This document shows, piece by piece, positions 34,175-42,969 of a stretch of 64,000 nucleotides of DNA. Position numbers and translations under genes: made by a program. Within the stretch, counting starts at the first letter, position 1, and each line of letters opens with the position of its first letter. Below the pieces are notes generated by a model that did not search any database, was not told where the DNA came from, and saw only the letters and a list, made by a program, of their open reading frames with translations. The DNA comes from Acidobacteriota bacterium (GTDB lineage: Bacteria; Acidobacteriota; Terriglobia; Versatilivoradales; Versatilivoraceae), in NCBI GenBank assembly GCA_022616615.1, contig JAKEER010000513.1:1-64000 (forward strand), in the 5' to 3' direction.

Positions 34175-35607
34175 TTGCCGTCCAGGACTCGCACTGGTGA
34201 GTCTCCCGAAGACTCCAGAGGTGACAACATTCACCGGGTTTCCAAAGTTTACCTGGTTAAATGCGTTGAAGAATTCCGAGCGAAACTGGATACGGCTTTG
34301 CTCCGTGACCCCGAAGTTTTTCATCAAAGCCAAGTCGGTGTGTGAGTTCCTGGTTGCAGCCGCGTTTTTCCTCCTGAAAACTTCGCCCGCCCCGAAAGTG
34401 GTTCAACAGCGTAGGCGAAAAAGTGTGAGTCTCGTTGATTGACCAAGTGTGTATCCTTTGATTTTCATCCCGCACACCGTAGGCTGGATAAGGGCCACTG
34501 GCGAAGGGGATCGTGAAGGACGTTTTGTCAAACAAGAAGCTTGACGACAGTTTGTCATTCGACGAAATGTTGTAATCAATCTTGCCGATGAACTGGTTGA
34601 CGTTGATTGGGTTTGAGCCTTCGGTGACCAGAAGTCCTCCTCCACTCGAGGGGGCTACTGGAATAATGTCGTTCAGAAGTTTCGCGGATACGGGATTGAT
34701 TCTGTTTGCGGGAATCGTATTGTTGGGGAAAGGCTGGCCTGTGCGAGGATCTGTAATTGTCTGGCTGAAGATCCCCTGCCTTTCTAGTGCTGTCAATGGA
34801 AACGAACTGGCAATTGATGTGCCTCGGATTCTTAGTCCTTGGTAGGAGCCGAAACCAAATAGTCTGTTCTTGAGAATTGGGCCGCCAATACTCGCTCCAA
34901 ACTGATTCTGTCTGAGAAGCGGGACTGTCGACGAAAAGAAGTTCCTCGCATTTAACTTGTCATTGCGCAGAAACTCCCATGCCGCACCGTGGATATCATT
35001 GGTTCCAGACTTGGTGACGGCCGTGAATATTGATCCTGCGTAGAACCCATACTCAGCACTGTACGAGTTGGTGATCAGCTTAAACTCTTCTAGAGCGTCA
35101 GGTGAGGGATAGTTCAACCCAGAATTGTTGTACGCCCCTGCGAACCGCATGCCGTCGATTTGGTAGTCCGTTTCGTTGGTTCGCGACCCATTCACACTCA
35201 CGAAATTAGCGCCGCGGTTGCCGCCAGTGATTGCAACCGGGTTGCTTGACAAAGTCACGCCCGTGAGCAGACTTGCCAATTGAAGTGGATTGCGCCCGTT
35301 GAGCGGCAGCTCGGTGATTCGCTTGCTCTCGACAACGTCACCTCCAGTTGATGAGTAGGTATCAACTAGCGGGGCACCCGCAGTTACCTCTACGGTCTCG
35401 GTCATGTCGCCGAGTTCCAACTGAATGTCGATCCGTGCATTTTGGTTGAGCTGCAGCGCAATGCCAGTTCGGGTGATAGACTTGAATCCTGGCGCCTCAA
35501 TGGTCAGCTTATACTTTGAGCTGATTGGCAAGAGCGGAATCAAATAGGATCCGTCGGAAGCACTTTGAACGCTGCGCGCGTAGTTGGTGAGTTCATCTGT
35601 AGCCGTC
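34175..35607 (-). pseudogene. TonB-dependent receptor, internal part (interrupted, deleted and frameshifted)
   Basis: Begins at the left edge of the IS element with TATDELTNYARSVQ, continues the Cna-B domain (GSYLIPLLPISSKYKLTIEAPGF), the plug (RITELPLNGRNPLQLA, NFVSVNGSRTNETDYQIDG) and first barrel strands to THTFSPTLLNHF. There most of the barrel is missing, and the C-terminal part (HTDLALMKNFGVTEQSRIQF, FFNAFNQVNFGNP) follows in a different frame and stops abruptly after SASPGRQV. The usual end (QFGLK..F) is lost where the inverted fragment starts. Combined with the N-terminal piece at 39096-39259 this was once one receptor gene. Confidence 0.85.
35602..35607. repeat. Target-site duplication, left copy (GCCGTC)
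   Basis: GCCGTC stands directly before the TG end of the IS21 element and again directly after its CA end (39096-39101). Counting one more base gives AGCCGTC on both sides, so the exact size is 6 or 7 bp. Confidence 0.8.
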
Positions 35608-35727
35608 TGCCGATTCCGGTGAAGTTGTCCAGTGAATCCGGGGAAGGTGTCCAGGGCCGGAGCGAAGCGACGCTGGGGTGATGGGATAGTGACTCAGCTG
35701 GACAACATCGGTCAAGCGAGAAGACTT

Positions 35728-36522
35728 TTAGTCATCATTAATATCATCTCCTTTCTTTTCGTTGGGGGGTGCCGACATAGGCGAAGTTTGACTATGTGCT
35801 GGCGGGGACTGGATCGTGTTGACAGGCTCCCGGTCTGGCGGCGCGACTGGAGCTTGGTCCTGGTTCCAGAGTTTCTCCATGCGATCGAGCCGAAGCCGGA
35901 GATAGTTCCAGTAGTCGGGTCCGACGTCTTGCTGGTCCAGTTCGACGAGGACCGATTGGAAGTAACGCAGGCTGTGGATCAGACCTTGTCTGGAGTGATT
36001 GCGCCAGGAGGCGTACTTGCGAACGCAGCCGAGCAGGATGGCGCGTTCGATGCGTTGGAGGGAAACCCCGGACTGGAACCAGTGGCGGGCCAGGATTTCG
36101 TCGGCGGTGGAGAAGGCGGACTGGATGCAAGGCCGGGCCTGGAGCAGCTTTTTCAGAGTCCCGGCAAACGCCTCGGCGGCGGGGTCAGGTTTTTCCGATT
36201 CGGGTTTCCGGTAAGGCCAGAAGACTTCGGTGACTTCGATGTGGCCGCGGCTAGCAGGACTGCGGCTGAAGTGACTGTGACAGACGCCAGCGGTATCCAT
36301 CTCGCGCAGGTAGGAGCGAATGCTGGCGGTGCCTTTGTGAAGGCCACGAGCCAGTTCGGTCTGGGTGGTTTCCAGCACTCCGGTATCGCGACGGGCATTG
36401 AGACAGAGATAGACAAAGAGCTTAAAGGCGCCGTCGGAAAGCAGGGTGAGAGCTTTCTCGATCTCGGCTCCGGCGGCAAACCAGCCTTTGGGGTTTTTCA
36501 GGATGAGGGGGGTGGCGTTCAT
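35728..36522 (-). CDS. Third gene of the IS21 element: winged-helix DNA-binding protein
   Basis: A protein of 264 residues starting ATGA-overlapped with istB. Residues about 20-100 look like a winged helix of the replication-initiator/HTH_36 type (LSDGAFKLFVYLCLNARRD, then TQTELARGLHKGTASIRSYLREM). A helical middle follows (QSAFSTADEILARHWFQSG, IERAILLGCVRKYASW) and a polar Pro/Asp-rich tail. IS21 elements normally carry only istA and istB. This protein may help target choice or regulate transposition, but that is inferred only from position and the DNA-binding fold. Confidence 0.75.
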   Translation of the reverse strand: MNATPLILKNPKGWFAAGAEIEKALTLLSDGAFKLFVYLCLNARRDTGVLETTQTELARGLHKGTASIRSYLREMDTAGVCHSHFSRSPASRGHIEVTEVFWPYRKPESEKPDPAAEAFAGTLKKLLQARPCIQSAFSTADEILARHWFQSGVSLQRIERAILLGCVRKYASWRNHSRQGLIHSLRYFQSVLVELDQQDVGPDYWNYLRLRLDRMEKLWNQDQAPVAPPDREPVNTIQSPPAHSQTSPMSAPPNEKKGDDINDD

Positions 36523-37286
36523 GCTTCCTCCTCTCGGCGCTGAGCTTTGGTATCACCGCTGGTTTTGCGGACGGGCCGCAGGGTTTCGCCCTGAAGCGCG
36601 ATCGCGTGGTGGTTGGAGAGGATGCGCTCCAGGATGGCGTCGGCCAGGGTGGGACTGCCGACCAGATCGTGCCAGGACGGGACGGGAAACTGGCTGGTGA
36701 GGACGGTGGAGCGAACCCCGGAGCGGTCCTCCAGGACTTCCAATAAGTGACGGCGTTCGGGGTCGCTGAGCGGGACCAGCCCCCAGTCGTCGATGGCCAG
36801 CACGTCGACGCGGGCCAGCTTGGCCAGCAGGCGGTCGAAGCTGCCGTCGGCAGAAGCGATGGCGAGTTGGCGGAAGAACTTGGCAGCTGCGGCATAGTAG
36901 GCGGTGAAGCCTTCGCGGCAAGCCTTTTCCAGCAGGGCGCAGCAGAGATAGGTTTTGCCGACGCCGCTGGGTCCGGTGAGGGTGATGTTGTGGTGCTGGC
37001 GGACCCAGTCGCAGCTGGCCAGACTGCGGAGCAAGGCGCGGTCAAGCTGGCGAGGATGGCGGTAGTTGACGTCTTCGAGGGACGCGGGCTGTTTCAGACG
37101 AGCTTTGCGCAGCCGGGTGGCGGCGGCCCGATTTTCGCGCCAGAGCCATTGGGCATCCACCAACTGGGCGAGCCGTTCCTCGAAGCTGAGGGAGCTGGTT
37201 TCGGCCTGTTGGAGCTGTTGTTCGAGGGCCTGAGCCATGCCGTGGAGTTTCATGCGGGAGAGTTTTTCAAACGTTTGTTCGCGCAT
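36519..37286 (-). CDS. istB: IstB transposition helper ATPase
   Basis: The frame is open further, but the ATG at 37286 overlaps the istA stop (TGATG) and gives the standard 255-residue IstB. Walker A GPSGVGKTYL (about 105-114), Walker B DVLAIDDWG (about 161-169), sensor TVLTSQFPV. The DnaA-like AAA+ helper forms the target complex for IstA. Intact. Confidence 0.95.
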   Translation of the reverse strand: MREQTFEKLSRMKLHGMAQALEQQLQQAETSSLSFEERLAQLVDAQWLWRENRAAATRLRKARLKQPASLEDVNYRHPRQLDRALLRSLASCDWVRQHHNITLTGPSGVGKTYLCCALLEKACREGFTAYYAAAAKFFRQLAIASADGSFDRLLAKLARVDVLAIDDWGLVPLSDPERRHLLEVLEDRSGVRSTVLTSQFPVPSWHDLVGSPTLADAILERILSNHHAIALQGETLRPVRKTSGDTKAQRREEEA

Positions 37287-38845
37287 CACCGCACCTCCGG
37301 CTGACGATAGTAGTCGGCGCCACGGACATTGGCGTGAACCTGGGAGTGCAGGGCGGGTGGAGCCAGGGGCTCTAGCGGCTGGCGGTCGAGGCCGGTTTCC
37401 AGCATCGACTTGAGGCTGCGGTAGGAGCAGGCATTCAGCGTTATCGCACGTCGGCAGGCCGCTTCCAATCGCTGGGGGCCGTAACGATCTGCCAAACGGA
37501 GAACACCCAGGCAAGAGCGGTAACCGAGCTCCGGATGCTTGCGGGACTTGAGAATGCGTTCCACGGCGGCGGCTGTCTGGGGACCCACGGCCTGGCCACG
37601 TTCGATCATTCGCGAGGCGGTCCATTCCAGGTGTTGATGTTTCTTGGGCCGGTGCTCGGGGAGAGTGGTGTGACGGCCTGGCGCAAAACTTCGGGCGTGG
37701 GTAGCGATGCGGCGGCCCTTGAGGAAGATCTCAACGGTGGTGGCGGAGAGGCGGGCTTCGACCTCCTGGTGGACACAGCCGTAGGGCACGCTGTAGTAGT
37801 GGCGGTCGATCTCAATGTGGTAGTCGATGTTTACCTTCGCCTTCTTCCACCGGGCAAAGACGAAGGGTTCGGCGGGCAGCGGCTTGAGCCGAGGCCGCTC
37901 CAGTTCCTCAAACAGCCTGGCCCGCGTGGTGTCGAGCTTGCGAAACTTGCGCTGGTTGAGGTGGTCGAGCAGTTCCCGAATGGCCCGGTTCAGCTCGGCC
38001 AGGGTGTGGAAGGTACGTTTCCGCAGGGCAGCCAGGATCCAACGTTCCACGATCAAAACTGCGGCCTCGACCTTAGCCTTGTCGCGGGGTTTTCCGACGC
38101 GGGCCGGAAGAATCACCGTGCCATAGTGGTCGGCCAGATCACGATAAGTGGGGTTGAGGTCAGGTTCGTAGTAGCAAGGATCTTTGACGCCGGTTTTCCA
38201 GTTGTCCGGCACAATCGCCGCCGGCACGCCGCCGAAGAACTCCAGGGCCCGGACATGCGACCCGATCCATCCGGCCAGGTCCCGCTTCCAGGTGGCCTCG
38301 GCATAGGTGTAATTGCTGGCGCCGAGAACGGCGACAAAGATCGCCGCTTCGTGGAGTTGACCGGTGTTGGGATCGACAATCGGGACGGTCTGGCCGGCAT
38401 GATCGACAAACAGCTTCTCACCGGCCCGGTGTTCCTGCCGCAGGGTGAGATCGAGGCGGGCCGCCCAGCGGTGGTACCGGTCGCAGAACTGGCTGTACTG
38501 GTAGCCATCCGGATGGCTCTGCTTGTACTCCTGCCACAGCAGCTGCAGGGTGACATGCCGGTGGCGGCGAAGCTCGGCGTGAACGGAGGCAAAGTCCGGC
38601 TGGGGAATCTCACGCGATACCACCTGGGTACGATCCCCAAATAGCCGCTGCTCCAAGGCGGCATCATCCAGATCTGGGGGCAAGGGCCAAGCCAGACTCG
38701 CCGCGCCGGCTCGGCTCAGGTAATTGGCTACCGTACTGTGAGGGATTGAACAACTCCGGGCAATCTCCCGGTTCTTCAGCTGCAGCTCAAACTTGAGACG
38801 AAGGACTTCTTTGATTTTGCGCATGGACAACCTCTTGGCTGGCAT
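37286..38845 (-). CDS. istA: IstA transposase of IS21 family
   Basis: A protein of 519 residues, start at ATG 38845 with GAGGAGGAA before it. N-terminal helix-turn-helix (RKIKEVLRLKFELQLKNREIA, STVANYL). The DDE catalytic triad is visible in FVDHAGQTVP (Asp148), AIVPDNWKTGV (Asp214) and GKPRDKAKVE (Glu260). The C-terminal beta-barrel and Arg-rich tail are present. No frameshift, so the element should be capable of transposition. Confidence 0.95.
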   Translation of the reverse strand: MPAKRLSMRKIKEVLRLKFELQLKNREIARSCSIPHSTVANYLSRAGAASLAWPLPPDLDDAALEQRLFGDRTQVVSREIPQPDFASVHAELRRHRHVTLQLLWQEYKQSHPDGYQYSQFCDRYHRWAARLDLTLRQEHRAGEKLFVDHAGQTVPIVDPNTGQLHEAAIFVAVLGASNYTYAEATWKRDLAGWIGSHVRALEFFGGVPAAIVPDNWKTGVKDPCYYEPDLNPTYRDLADHYGTVILPARVGKPRDKAKVEAAVLIVERWILAALRKRTFHTLAELNRAIRELLDHLNQRKFRKLDTTRARLFEELERPRLKPLPAEPFVFARWKKAKVNIDYHIEIDRHYYSVPYGCVHQEVEARLSATTVEIFLKGRRIATHARSFAPGRHTTLPEHRPKKHQHLEWTASRMIERGQAVGPQTAAAVERILKSRKHPELGYRSCLGVLRLADRYGPQRLEAACRRAITLNACSYRSLKSMLETGLDRQPLEPLAPPALHSQVHANVRGADYYRQPEVR

Positions 38846-38917
38846 TCGGTTCCTCCTCGAAACAATCGAGAAGAAAACCTACCAGCAGATTGCCCAACGC
38901 ACGCTTCACTCAGAAAG

Positions 38918-38980
38918 ATTCCGGGATGGTGTCCACTCATTCCGGGATGGTGTCCACTCATTCCGGGATGGTGTCCACCT
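38918..38980. repeat. Three tandem 21-bp repeats at the right end of the IS
   Basis: ATTCCGGGATGGTGTCCACTC occurs three times with no spacer (the third ends ACCT). They have the orientation of the left-end boxes and are opposite to the four boxes at 39000-39090. Probably transposase-binding sites; spacing and lack of unique spacers exclude CRISPR. Confidence 0.85.
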
Positions 38981-38999
38981 GTTCCGCTCAGGTGAAAAA

Positions 39000-39090
39000 G
39001 TGGACAACATCGCGCCGGAATCACTGGACAACTTCCTCCGGAATCGGTGGACAACTTCGACCGGAATCAGTGGACAACTTGCCCCGGAAT
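39000..39090. repeat. Four right-terminal transposase-box repeats
   Basis: GTGGACAACnTC-n-CCGGAAT occurs four times with a period of about 23 bp (39000, 39024, 39047, 39070), the outermost forming the inverted terminal repeat. Equivalent boxes in inverted orientation form the left end (35612-35655). Confidence 0.85.
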
Positions 39091-39095
39091 ACGCA

Positions 39096-39259
39096 GCCGT
39101 CACCTTGACGCCAGGGATGGTAGCTCCGGACGGGTCAGTCAACGTTCCCAGGATTGTTGCCGTGGTCTGCTGGCTGAGTCCAGTCCCAAGCATAACGACC
39201 CATGAAAGGACCACAAGACAGACGCAAGTGAACCTACGTTTCGAACCAAAAGCAGACAT
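39096..39259 (-). pseudogene. TonB-dependent receptor, N-terminal part cut off by the IS
   Basis: Signal peptide (FTCVCLVVLSWVVMLGTGLSQ-Q) and the start of the Cna-B domain (TILGTLTDPSGATIPGVKVTA). The frame then enters the IS end. In frame with 35607 leftwards when the IS is removed. It has its own promoter (39318-39346). Confidence 0.88.
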
Positions 39260-39316
39260 GACTTTGACTCCTTTCGTAATGACTAGGAAAACACTCGACT
39301 TGTACCGATTTCAGAG

Positions 39317-39346
39317 TGATATATCATAGCTCATAAAAGCTGTCAA
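39317..39346 (-). promoter_or_regulatory. Promoter with palindromic -10 in front of the interrupted receptor gene
   Basis: On the minus strand TTGACA (39346-39341), a 17-base spacer and TATATC (39323-39318). The -10 lies inside the palindrome TGATATATCA (39317-39326), and the 16-base string TGATATATCATAGCTC recurs with one change at 42930-42945. A further nearly identical TGATATATCG is at 39400-39409. Confidence 0.65.
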
Positions 39347-39500
39347 CAAATTAATAGATCTCTCAGAATAATGACTTTAGACAGTTCTGATCGGAAATAT
39401 GATATATCGAGGCGTTCGGGGGCGGCACCTTTCACAGGTGCTGCCGACCACGAATCGTCGCGAGCACGTAGCAGATCATCGCGCTAACCCGACCTGACGA

Positions 39501-40895
39501 TCAGCTGAATAGTGGAGAAATTTCTCTGAATCCAACAAACTCGGTACCCGAGGCAGGCTCCAAATACTCAAAGTCCCGGCCAGAAGGAGTGTTGGTGATG
39601 CGTTTGTTCCAGTCTATACCCATCTGCGAGTAGATCGTTGCAAGGACATCCTCGGTATAGATGGAGCGGTTCTCCTCCCACCCGGGCTTTACGACTCGCT
39701 GACCTTCAGGATCGGTCACGCCAATGACGCGACCTCCCTGGACGCCCGCGCCGGCAAACAGTGCGGTCGAGGCAAACCGATTGTGATCGCGCCCCTTGTT
39801 CACGGTAAGATCTCCACCGGTACGACCGAATTCACCCACGCAAACAACAAAGGTTTTCTCCAGCAGAGCCTTCCCGTCTGCCAGTTGGACCTTGTCAAGA
39901 TCTGAGAGCAGAGACGACAAAGCACTATCCAACTCGCGGCATAAGGTGTAGTGATTGACCTTCGCCTGCTTGTCGTACATGTTGGCATGGAGATCCCATC
40001 CATTGTGAGAGATCAGCACAAAGCGGGTTCCGGCATCGGATCGGACCAGGTTTCGAGCGAGGAGGCAAGCATCGCCAAGCGGCGAAAGCCCATACCGCCG
40101 ACGATCGTCTTCCGAGAGGGCTAAGGTTTGAGCGATTTTTGGAGAAACCATCATGTCGACGGTGCTCTGAGCAAAAGCCTCGAATTGTTGAAATGGCTTG
40201 CTGTCGACTGGAATCCGTCGCTGTGAAGCCGCGTTCAATTCATTCAGCAATTGCCTTCGCCGAGCAAACGCTGCCTTGTCAGTTTCAGGAATTACAAACT
40301 CGGTGCCCTGTTGCATGTCGAGCGACAAGGGGCCATACCGGCTGGGCAGGCATCCTTCGCGGACCAAGCCCGCATTGGTATTATTAAAGTTCATGGCCAC
40401 GAAAGGCGGCAGAAAGTCCGATTCTTTGCGCCTTGACTGAAACTCGCTTGCAATGACCGCTCCGACCGACGGCATCTCTTTCCGGCGGGCCGCGCTGAAG
40501 CTGTGCCCCACCTGCAAGTAATACTGAGCCCTGGCATGGGCGCTCTCCCACGCTTCTATCGAGCGGACGATAGCGAGCCGATCCACTCTCGTGGCTAGAC
40601 CAGGGAAAAGACCGTAGGGCATAACAATTCCGGACTTCAGCGTGCTAATGTCGAAGTCTGGCGGGGTCCACCGGCCCTCCTTCAAATCGAAGGTATCGAG
40701 CTGACTTGCCCCGCCATTCAGAAAAATGAAGATGCAGAAATCAGCTGCCCCCCGAAGATTTACTTTCCCACTCGCTACCACGTTGTGAGGTTGGAGGAGA
40801 GACTCCCGGTAAAAGCCCGACATTGCTGCCATCCCGACTCGGATCAACTGTCGCCGGGTTATTACGGGCAAAAAAATTGAATGGCTTGTCATCAC
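39501..40895 (-). CDS. DUF1501 protein (alkaline-phosphatase-like fold), exported
   Basis: A protein of 464 residues. A leader with a twin-arginine (ITRRQLIRVGMAAMSG) and typical DUF1501 motifs: FLNGGASQLDTFDLK, FPGLATRVDRLAIVRS, a central RFVLISHNGWDLH, FVVCVGEFGRTGG and KGRDHNRFAST, which carry the predicted metal ligands of the alkaline-phosphatase clan. DUF1501 genes are nearly always next to DUF1549/DUF1553 genes, as here (18 bases apart). Biochemical function is not established for the family; extracellular hydrolysis of a sulfated or phosphorylated compound is speculation. Confidence 0.85.
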   Translation of the reverse strand: MMTSHSIFLPVITRRQLIRVGMAAMSGFYRESLLQPHNVVASGKVNLRGAADFCIFIFLNGGASQLDTFDLKEGRWTPPDFDISTLKSGIVMPYGLFPGLATRVDRLAIVRSIEAWESAHARAQYYLQVGHSFSAARRKEMPSVGAVIASEFQSRRKESDFLPPFVAMNFNNTNAGLVREGCLPSRYGPLSLDMQQGTEFVIPETDKAAFARRRQLLNELNAASQRRIPVDSKPFQQFEAFAQSTVDMMVSPKIAQTLALSEDDRRRYGLSPLGDACLLARNLVRSDAGTRFVLISHNGWDLHANMYDKQAKVNHYTLCRELDSALSSLLSDLDKVQLADGKALLEKTFVVCVGEFGRTGGDLTVNKGRDHNRFASTALFAGAGVQGGRVIGVTDPEGQRVVKPGWEENRSIYTEDVLATIYSQMGIDWNKRITNTPSGRDFEYLEPASGTEFVGFREISPLFS

Positions 40896-40913
40896 TCAGA
40901 TCTCCTGATGGCA

Positions 40914-42749
40914 TCAGTAATAGAATAGAAAGTCCGGTCTGTTTACGAGGCTCCAAGCCAGATCCTCCAGTCCCTGCGAGTGATACTTCTCCAGAGCTGC
41001 AACTGTGACTTTTTTCTCCTTCGGATCAGGGAAACGAGACAAGAACGCCAAAAACATTTCATCCACAATTTCCTCATTCGAAAGAGGCGGGTTGCTATTG
41101 AGCAACTTGCCCATCCGGCTGTTTTCAGTCACGCGAATTCGATCCTTGACGAACTTGCTGTTCATGAGGATCGATGTCTGAACCATGGAACTGTTCCGAT
41201 CCTTGTCACCCTTGTCTCTGTTGTTCTGACCAAAGCTGGTCAAGAAACTCAGCATAGGGTGAAGCTCTGCGCCGGCCAAGTCCTCAGGGGAACGAGTCTC
41301 CATGACGCGCTGCACCTTAAGAGTAGTACCAGCGATCGGGATCTGGCTGAAAACGCCGGACGCCTGCTGAATGGCATCACACAGCTCCTCCGCGGTGAGT
41401 CGTCGCACAAAGCGGCGCGCAAAATAGGAAGCATATTGCTCTTTCCATGCTCCCTTGAAGTGGGACGATAATTGATAGGCACTCGACGTCACAATGACCC
41501 GGATCACGTGGCGGAGATCGTAGTTATGCGCGACGAAGTCCTTGGCTAGAGCGTCGAGGAGTTCCGGGTGAGCCGGCTGAATTGTCCAAGGGGCAGGGGG
41601 AGGATTCTGAGGGTCCTGCCGGGCCAGATCGAACTCGAGGGGCGGATCCACGATCCCAACTCCCATCAGTTCGGCCCAGATCACGTTCACGGTTGCCTTG
41701 GCAAACTGAGGGTGAGACGTCAGCATGCGGGCATAAGCCGCCCTCCAGTTCTCATTGGGTTGGGGCTTTTCGCCAGTGAGCAAGAATTCAGGGGTCACGT
41801 CAGCATCTTGCCGTTCCATCCGCACAACACTCTTGCTTTTCAAGTCGTAACCTTTGCCATCCTCGACCAAGGCGAATTCCTGGCTGATCGAATACGGACG
41901 GTAGACGCGGGTCTTGCTGAAAAAACTGGCTTGACGCCAAAGACTCGCCCTCTTGACCTTACTCAACCCGAGGTTGATCTTCTCCAAATGATGCTCACCG
42001 TTGTGACAGGAAACACATTCCAGATCGACGCCCAGGAAGAGCTTAGCCGTCGTAATGGCCATCTCATCGTAGGTGTCTTCATTATTGATTCCTTCAAAAT
42101 CGAAGACGCCGTCGACATGATCGCGCACCAGGAAATTAGAGGGCCCGTCCTGCCAATTGGAGCGGGTCTTTGCCGTGATGAGTTCCGTTGCGAGCTGGTT
42201 GTAGGGAACGTTGAGCAACAGAGCATCATAGAGGTAATCATGGAAAACGTTCCTGCCGTTGCCTAGGTGAGCCATCCCATTTCGAAACAGTTCACCCAAG
42301 AAGTAGGACCACCGGTCGAGGAAGGGCGTGCGCGGCTTTTGAAGTTGTAAGCTTATCTTGGTTGTCATGAGCTCTTCGACGAGCTTGTCTCTCTTGTTTG
42401 GATCTTTGTCGGCCAGGAATCTGCGGATAGCCTCTGGCTCCGGCAAGCGACCGGTGAGATCCAAATGAATGCGACGGAGGAACTCTGCGTCAGTCGCAAG
42501 TCCGGCGTAAGGTATTTTGTTCTTCTCTATTTTGGCGAAAATGAGCTCATCTACGTAATTTCGCCGGGGAACCGAAGAATTACTTTCTTGCCCAACTACA
42601 CGCGTCACTTCATCGGTGAGCCGATTGAGGCGCTTAAGCTTGGGTTCCTCCACTTTCAGAGGGTGCTCGTGGTGTTCTCTGGACCATGCCGCACTCATAA
42701 CACCAAGCCAAAGGAGCATGACTGCTGCAAGAAGGAAAAGAAATTTCAT
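40914..42749 (-). CDS. DUF1549/DUF1553 exported protein with a haem-like CxxCH motif
   Basis: Start at ATG 42749 (MKFLFLLAAVMLLWLGVMSAA, a signal peptide); about 611 residues. The DUF1549 domain begins near NYVDELIFAKIEKNKIPYAG and has LRRIHLDLTGRLPEPEAIRRF. A CVSCHNGEHH motif (about 245-254) fits a c-type haem site. DUF1553 follows (WAELMGVGIVDPPLEFDL, HVIRVIVTSSAYQLSS, RRLTAEELCDAIQQASG). Unlike the copy at 54.4 kb it lacks the N-terminal PSCyt1 domain. Transcribed before the DUF1501 gene, 18 bases apart. Confidence 0.85.
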   Translation of the reverse strand: MKFLFLLAAVMLLWLGVMSAAWSREHHEHPLKVEEPKLKRLNRLTDEVTRVVGQESNSSVPRRNYVDELIFAKIEKNKIPYAGLATDAEFLRRIHLDLTGRLPEPEAIRRFLADKDPNKRDKLVEELMTTKISLQLQKPRTPFLDRWSYFLGELFRNGMAHLGNGRNVFHDYLYDALLLNVPYNQLATELITAKTRSNWQDGPSNFLVRDHVDGVFDFEGINNEDTYDEMAITTAKLFLGVDLECVSCHNGEHHLEKINLGLSKVKRASLWRQASFFSKTRVYRPYSISQEFALVEDGKGYDLKSKSVVRMERQDADVTPEFLLTGEKPQPNENWRAAYARMLTSHPQFAKATVNVIWAELMGVGIVDPPLEFDLARQDPQNPPPAPWTIQPAHPELLDALAKDFVAHNYDLRHVIRVIVTSSAYQLSSHFKGAWKEQYASYFARRFVRRLTAEELCDAIQQASGVFSQIPIAGTTLKVQRVMETRSPEDLAGAELHPMLSFLTSFGQNNRDKGDKDRNSSMVQTSILMNSKFVKDRIRVTENSRMGKLLNSNPPLSNEEIVDEMFLAFLSRFPDPKEKKVTVAALEKYHSQGLEDLAWSLVNRPDFLFYY

Positions 42750-42909
42750 TCCCAGAACTCCGAAATTGGGTCCCAAGAACCGCTAAGACAAGTCCTAGAG
42801 CCAAGAGACAAATCAAGCTGTTGCTGTATAAACTATCATAGATCAAAATCCGAGAGTCAAGAAAAATGTTGCACCAAAGTAAGGTATTGTACGGAGAATG
42901 CCTTCAGTC

Positions 42910-42945
42910 TTGACTTCGATTTCGAGTAATGATATATCATAGTTC
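42910..42945 (+). promoter_or_regulatory. Promoter with palindromic -10 for the 43-49 kb operon
   Basis: TTGACT (42910-42915), 17 bases, TATATC (42933-42938). The -10 sits in the 12-base palindrome ATGATATATCAT (42929-42940). The ATG of the dehydrogenase gene is at 42970, leaving a leader of roughly 25 bases. Same layout as the receptor promoter at 39317-39346, so the two probably share a regulator, perhaps the GntR protein of this cluster. Confidence 0.7.
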
Positions 42946-42969
42946 GTCTTTTGTCTAGTCAAACATCTG

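Larger units (their letters stand above)
35608..39095. mobile_element. IS21-family element with three genes, inserted in a TonB receptor gene
   Basis: A 3488-bp element. Ends: TGCCGATTCCGG at the left and, read inward from the right, TGCGTATTCCGG (10 of 12 identical), giving the TG...CA ends of the IS21 family. Flanking duplication GCCGTC. Each end has repeated subterminal ATTCCGG-n-GTCCA boxes, another IS21 trait: two at the left, four at the right (39000-39090) plus three in reverse orientation (38918-38980). All three genes are on the minus strand and translationally coupled. Removing the element and one duplication joins GVKVTA to TATDELTNYARS in frame, so the insertion is clean. Confidence 0.92.

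Noticed and set aside
36519-37625. 368-residue version of IstB
   Set aside because: The extra 113 residues are a shadow of istA in another frame; ATG 37286 overlaps the istA stop and gives the standard IstB length.
38918-39090. Short regular repeats that could suggest a CRISPR array
   Set aside because: Units are adjacent or 23 bp apart without unique spacers, contain transposase boxes and lie exactly at the end of an IS21 element.
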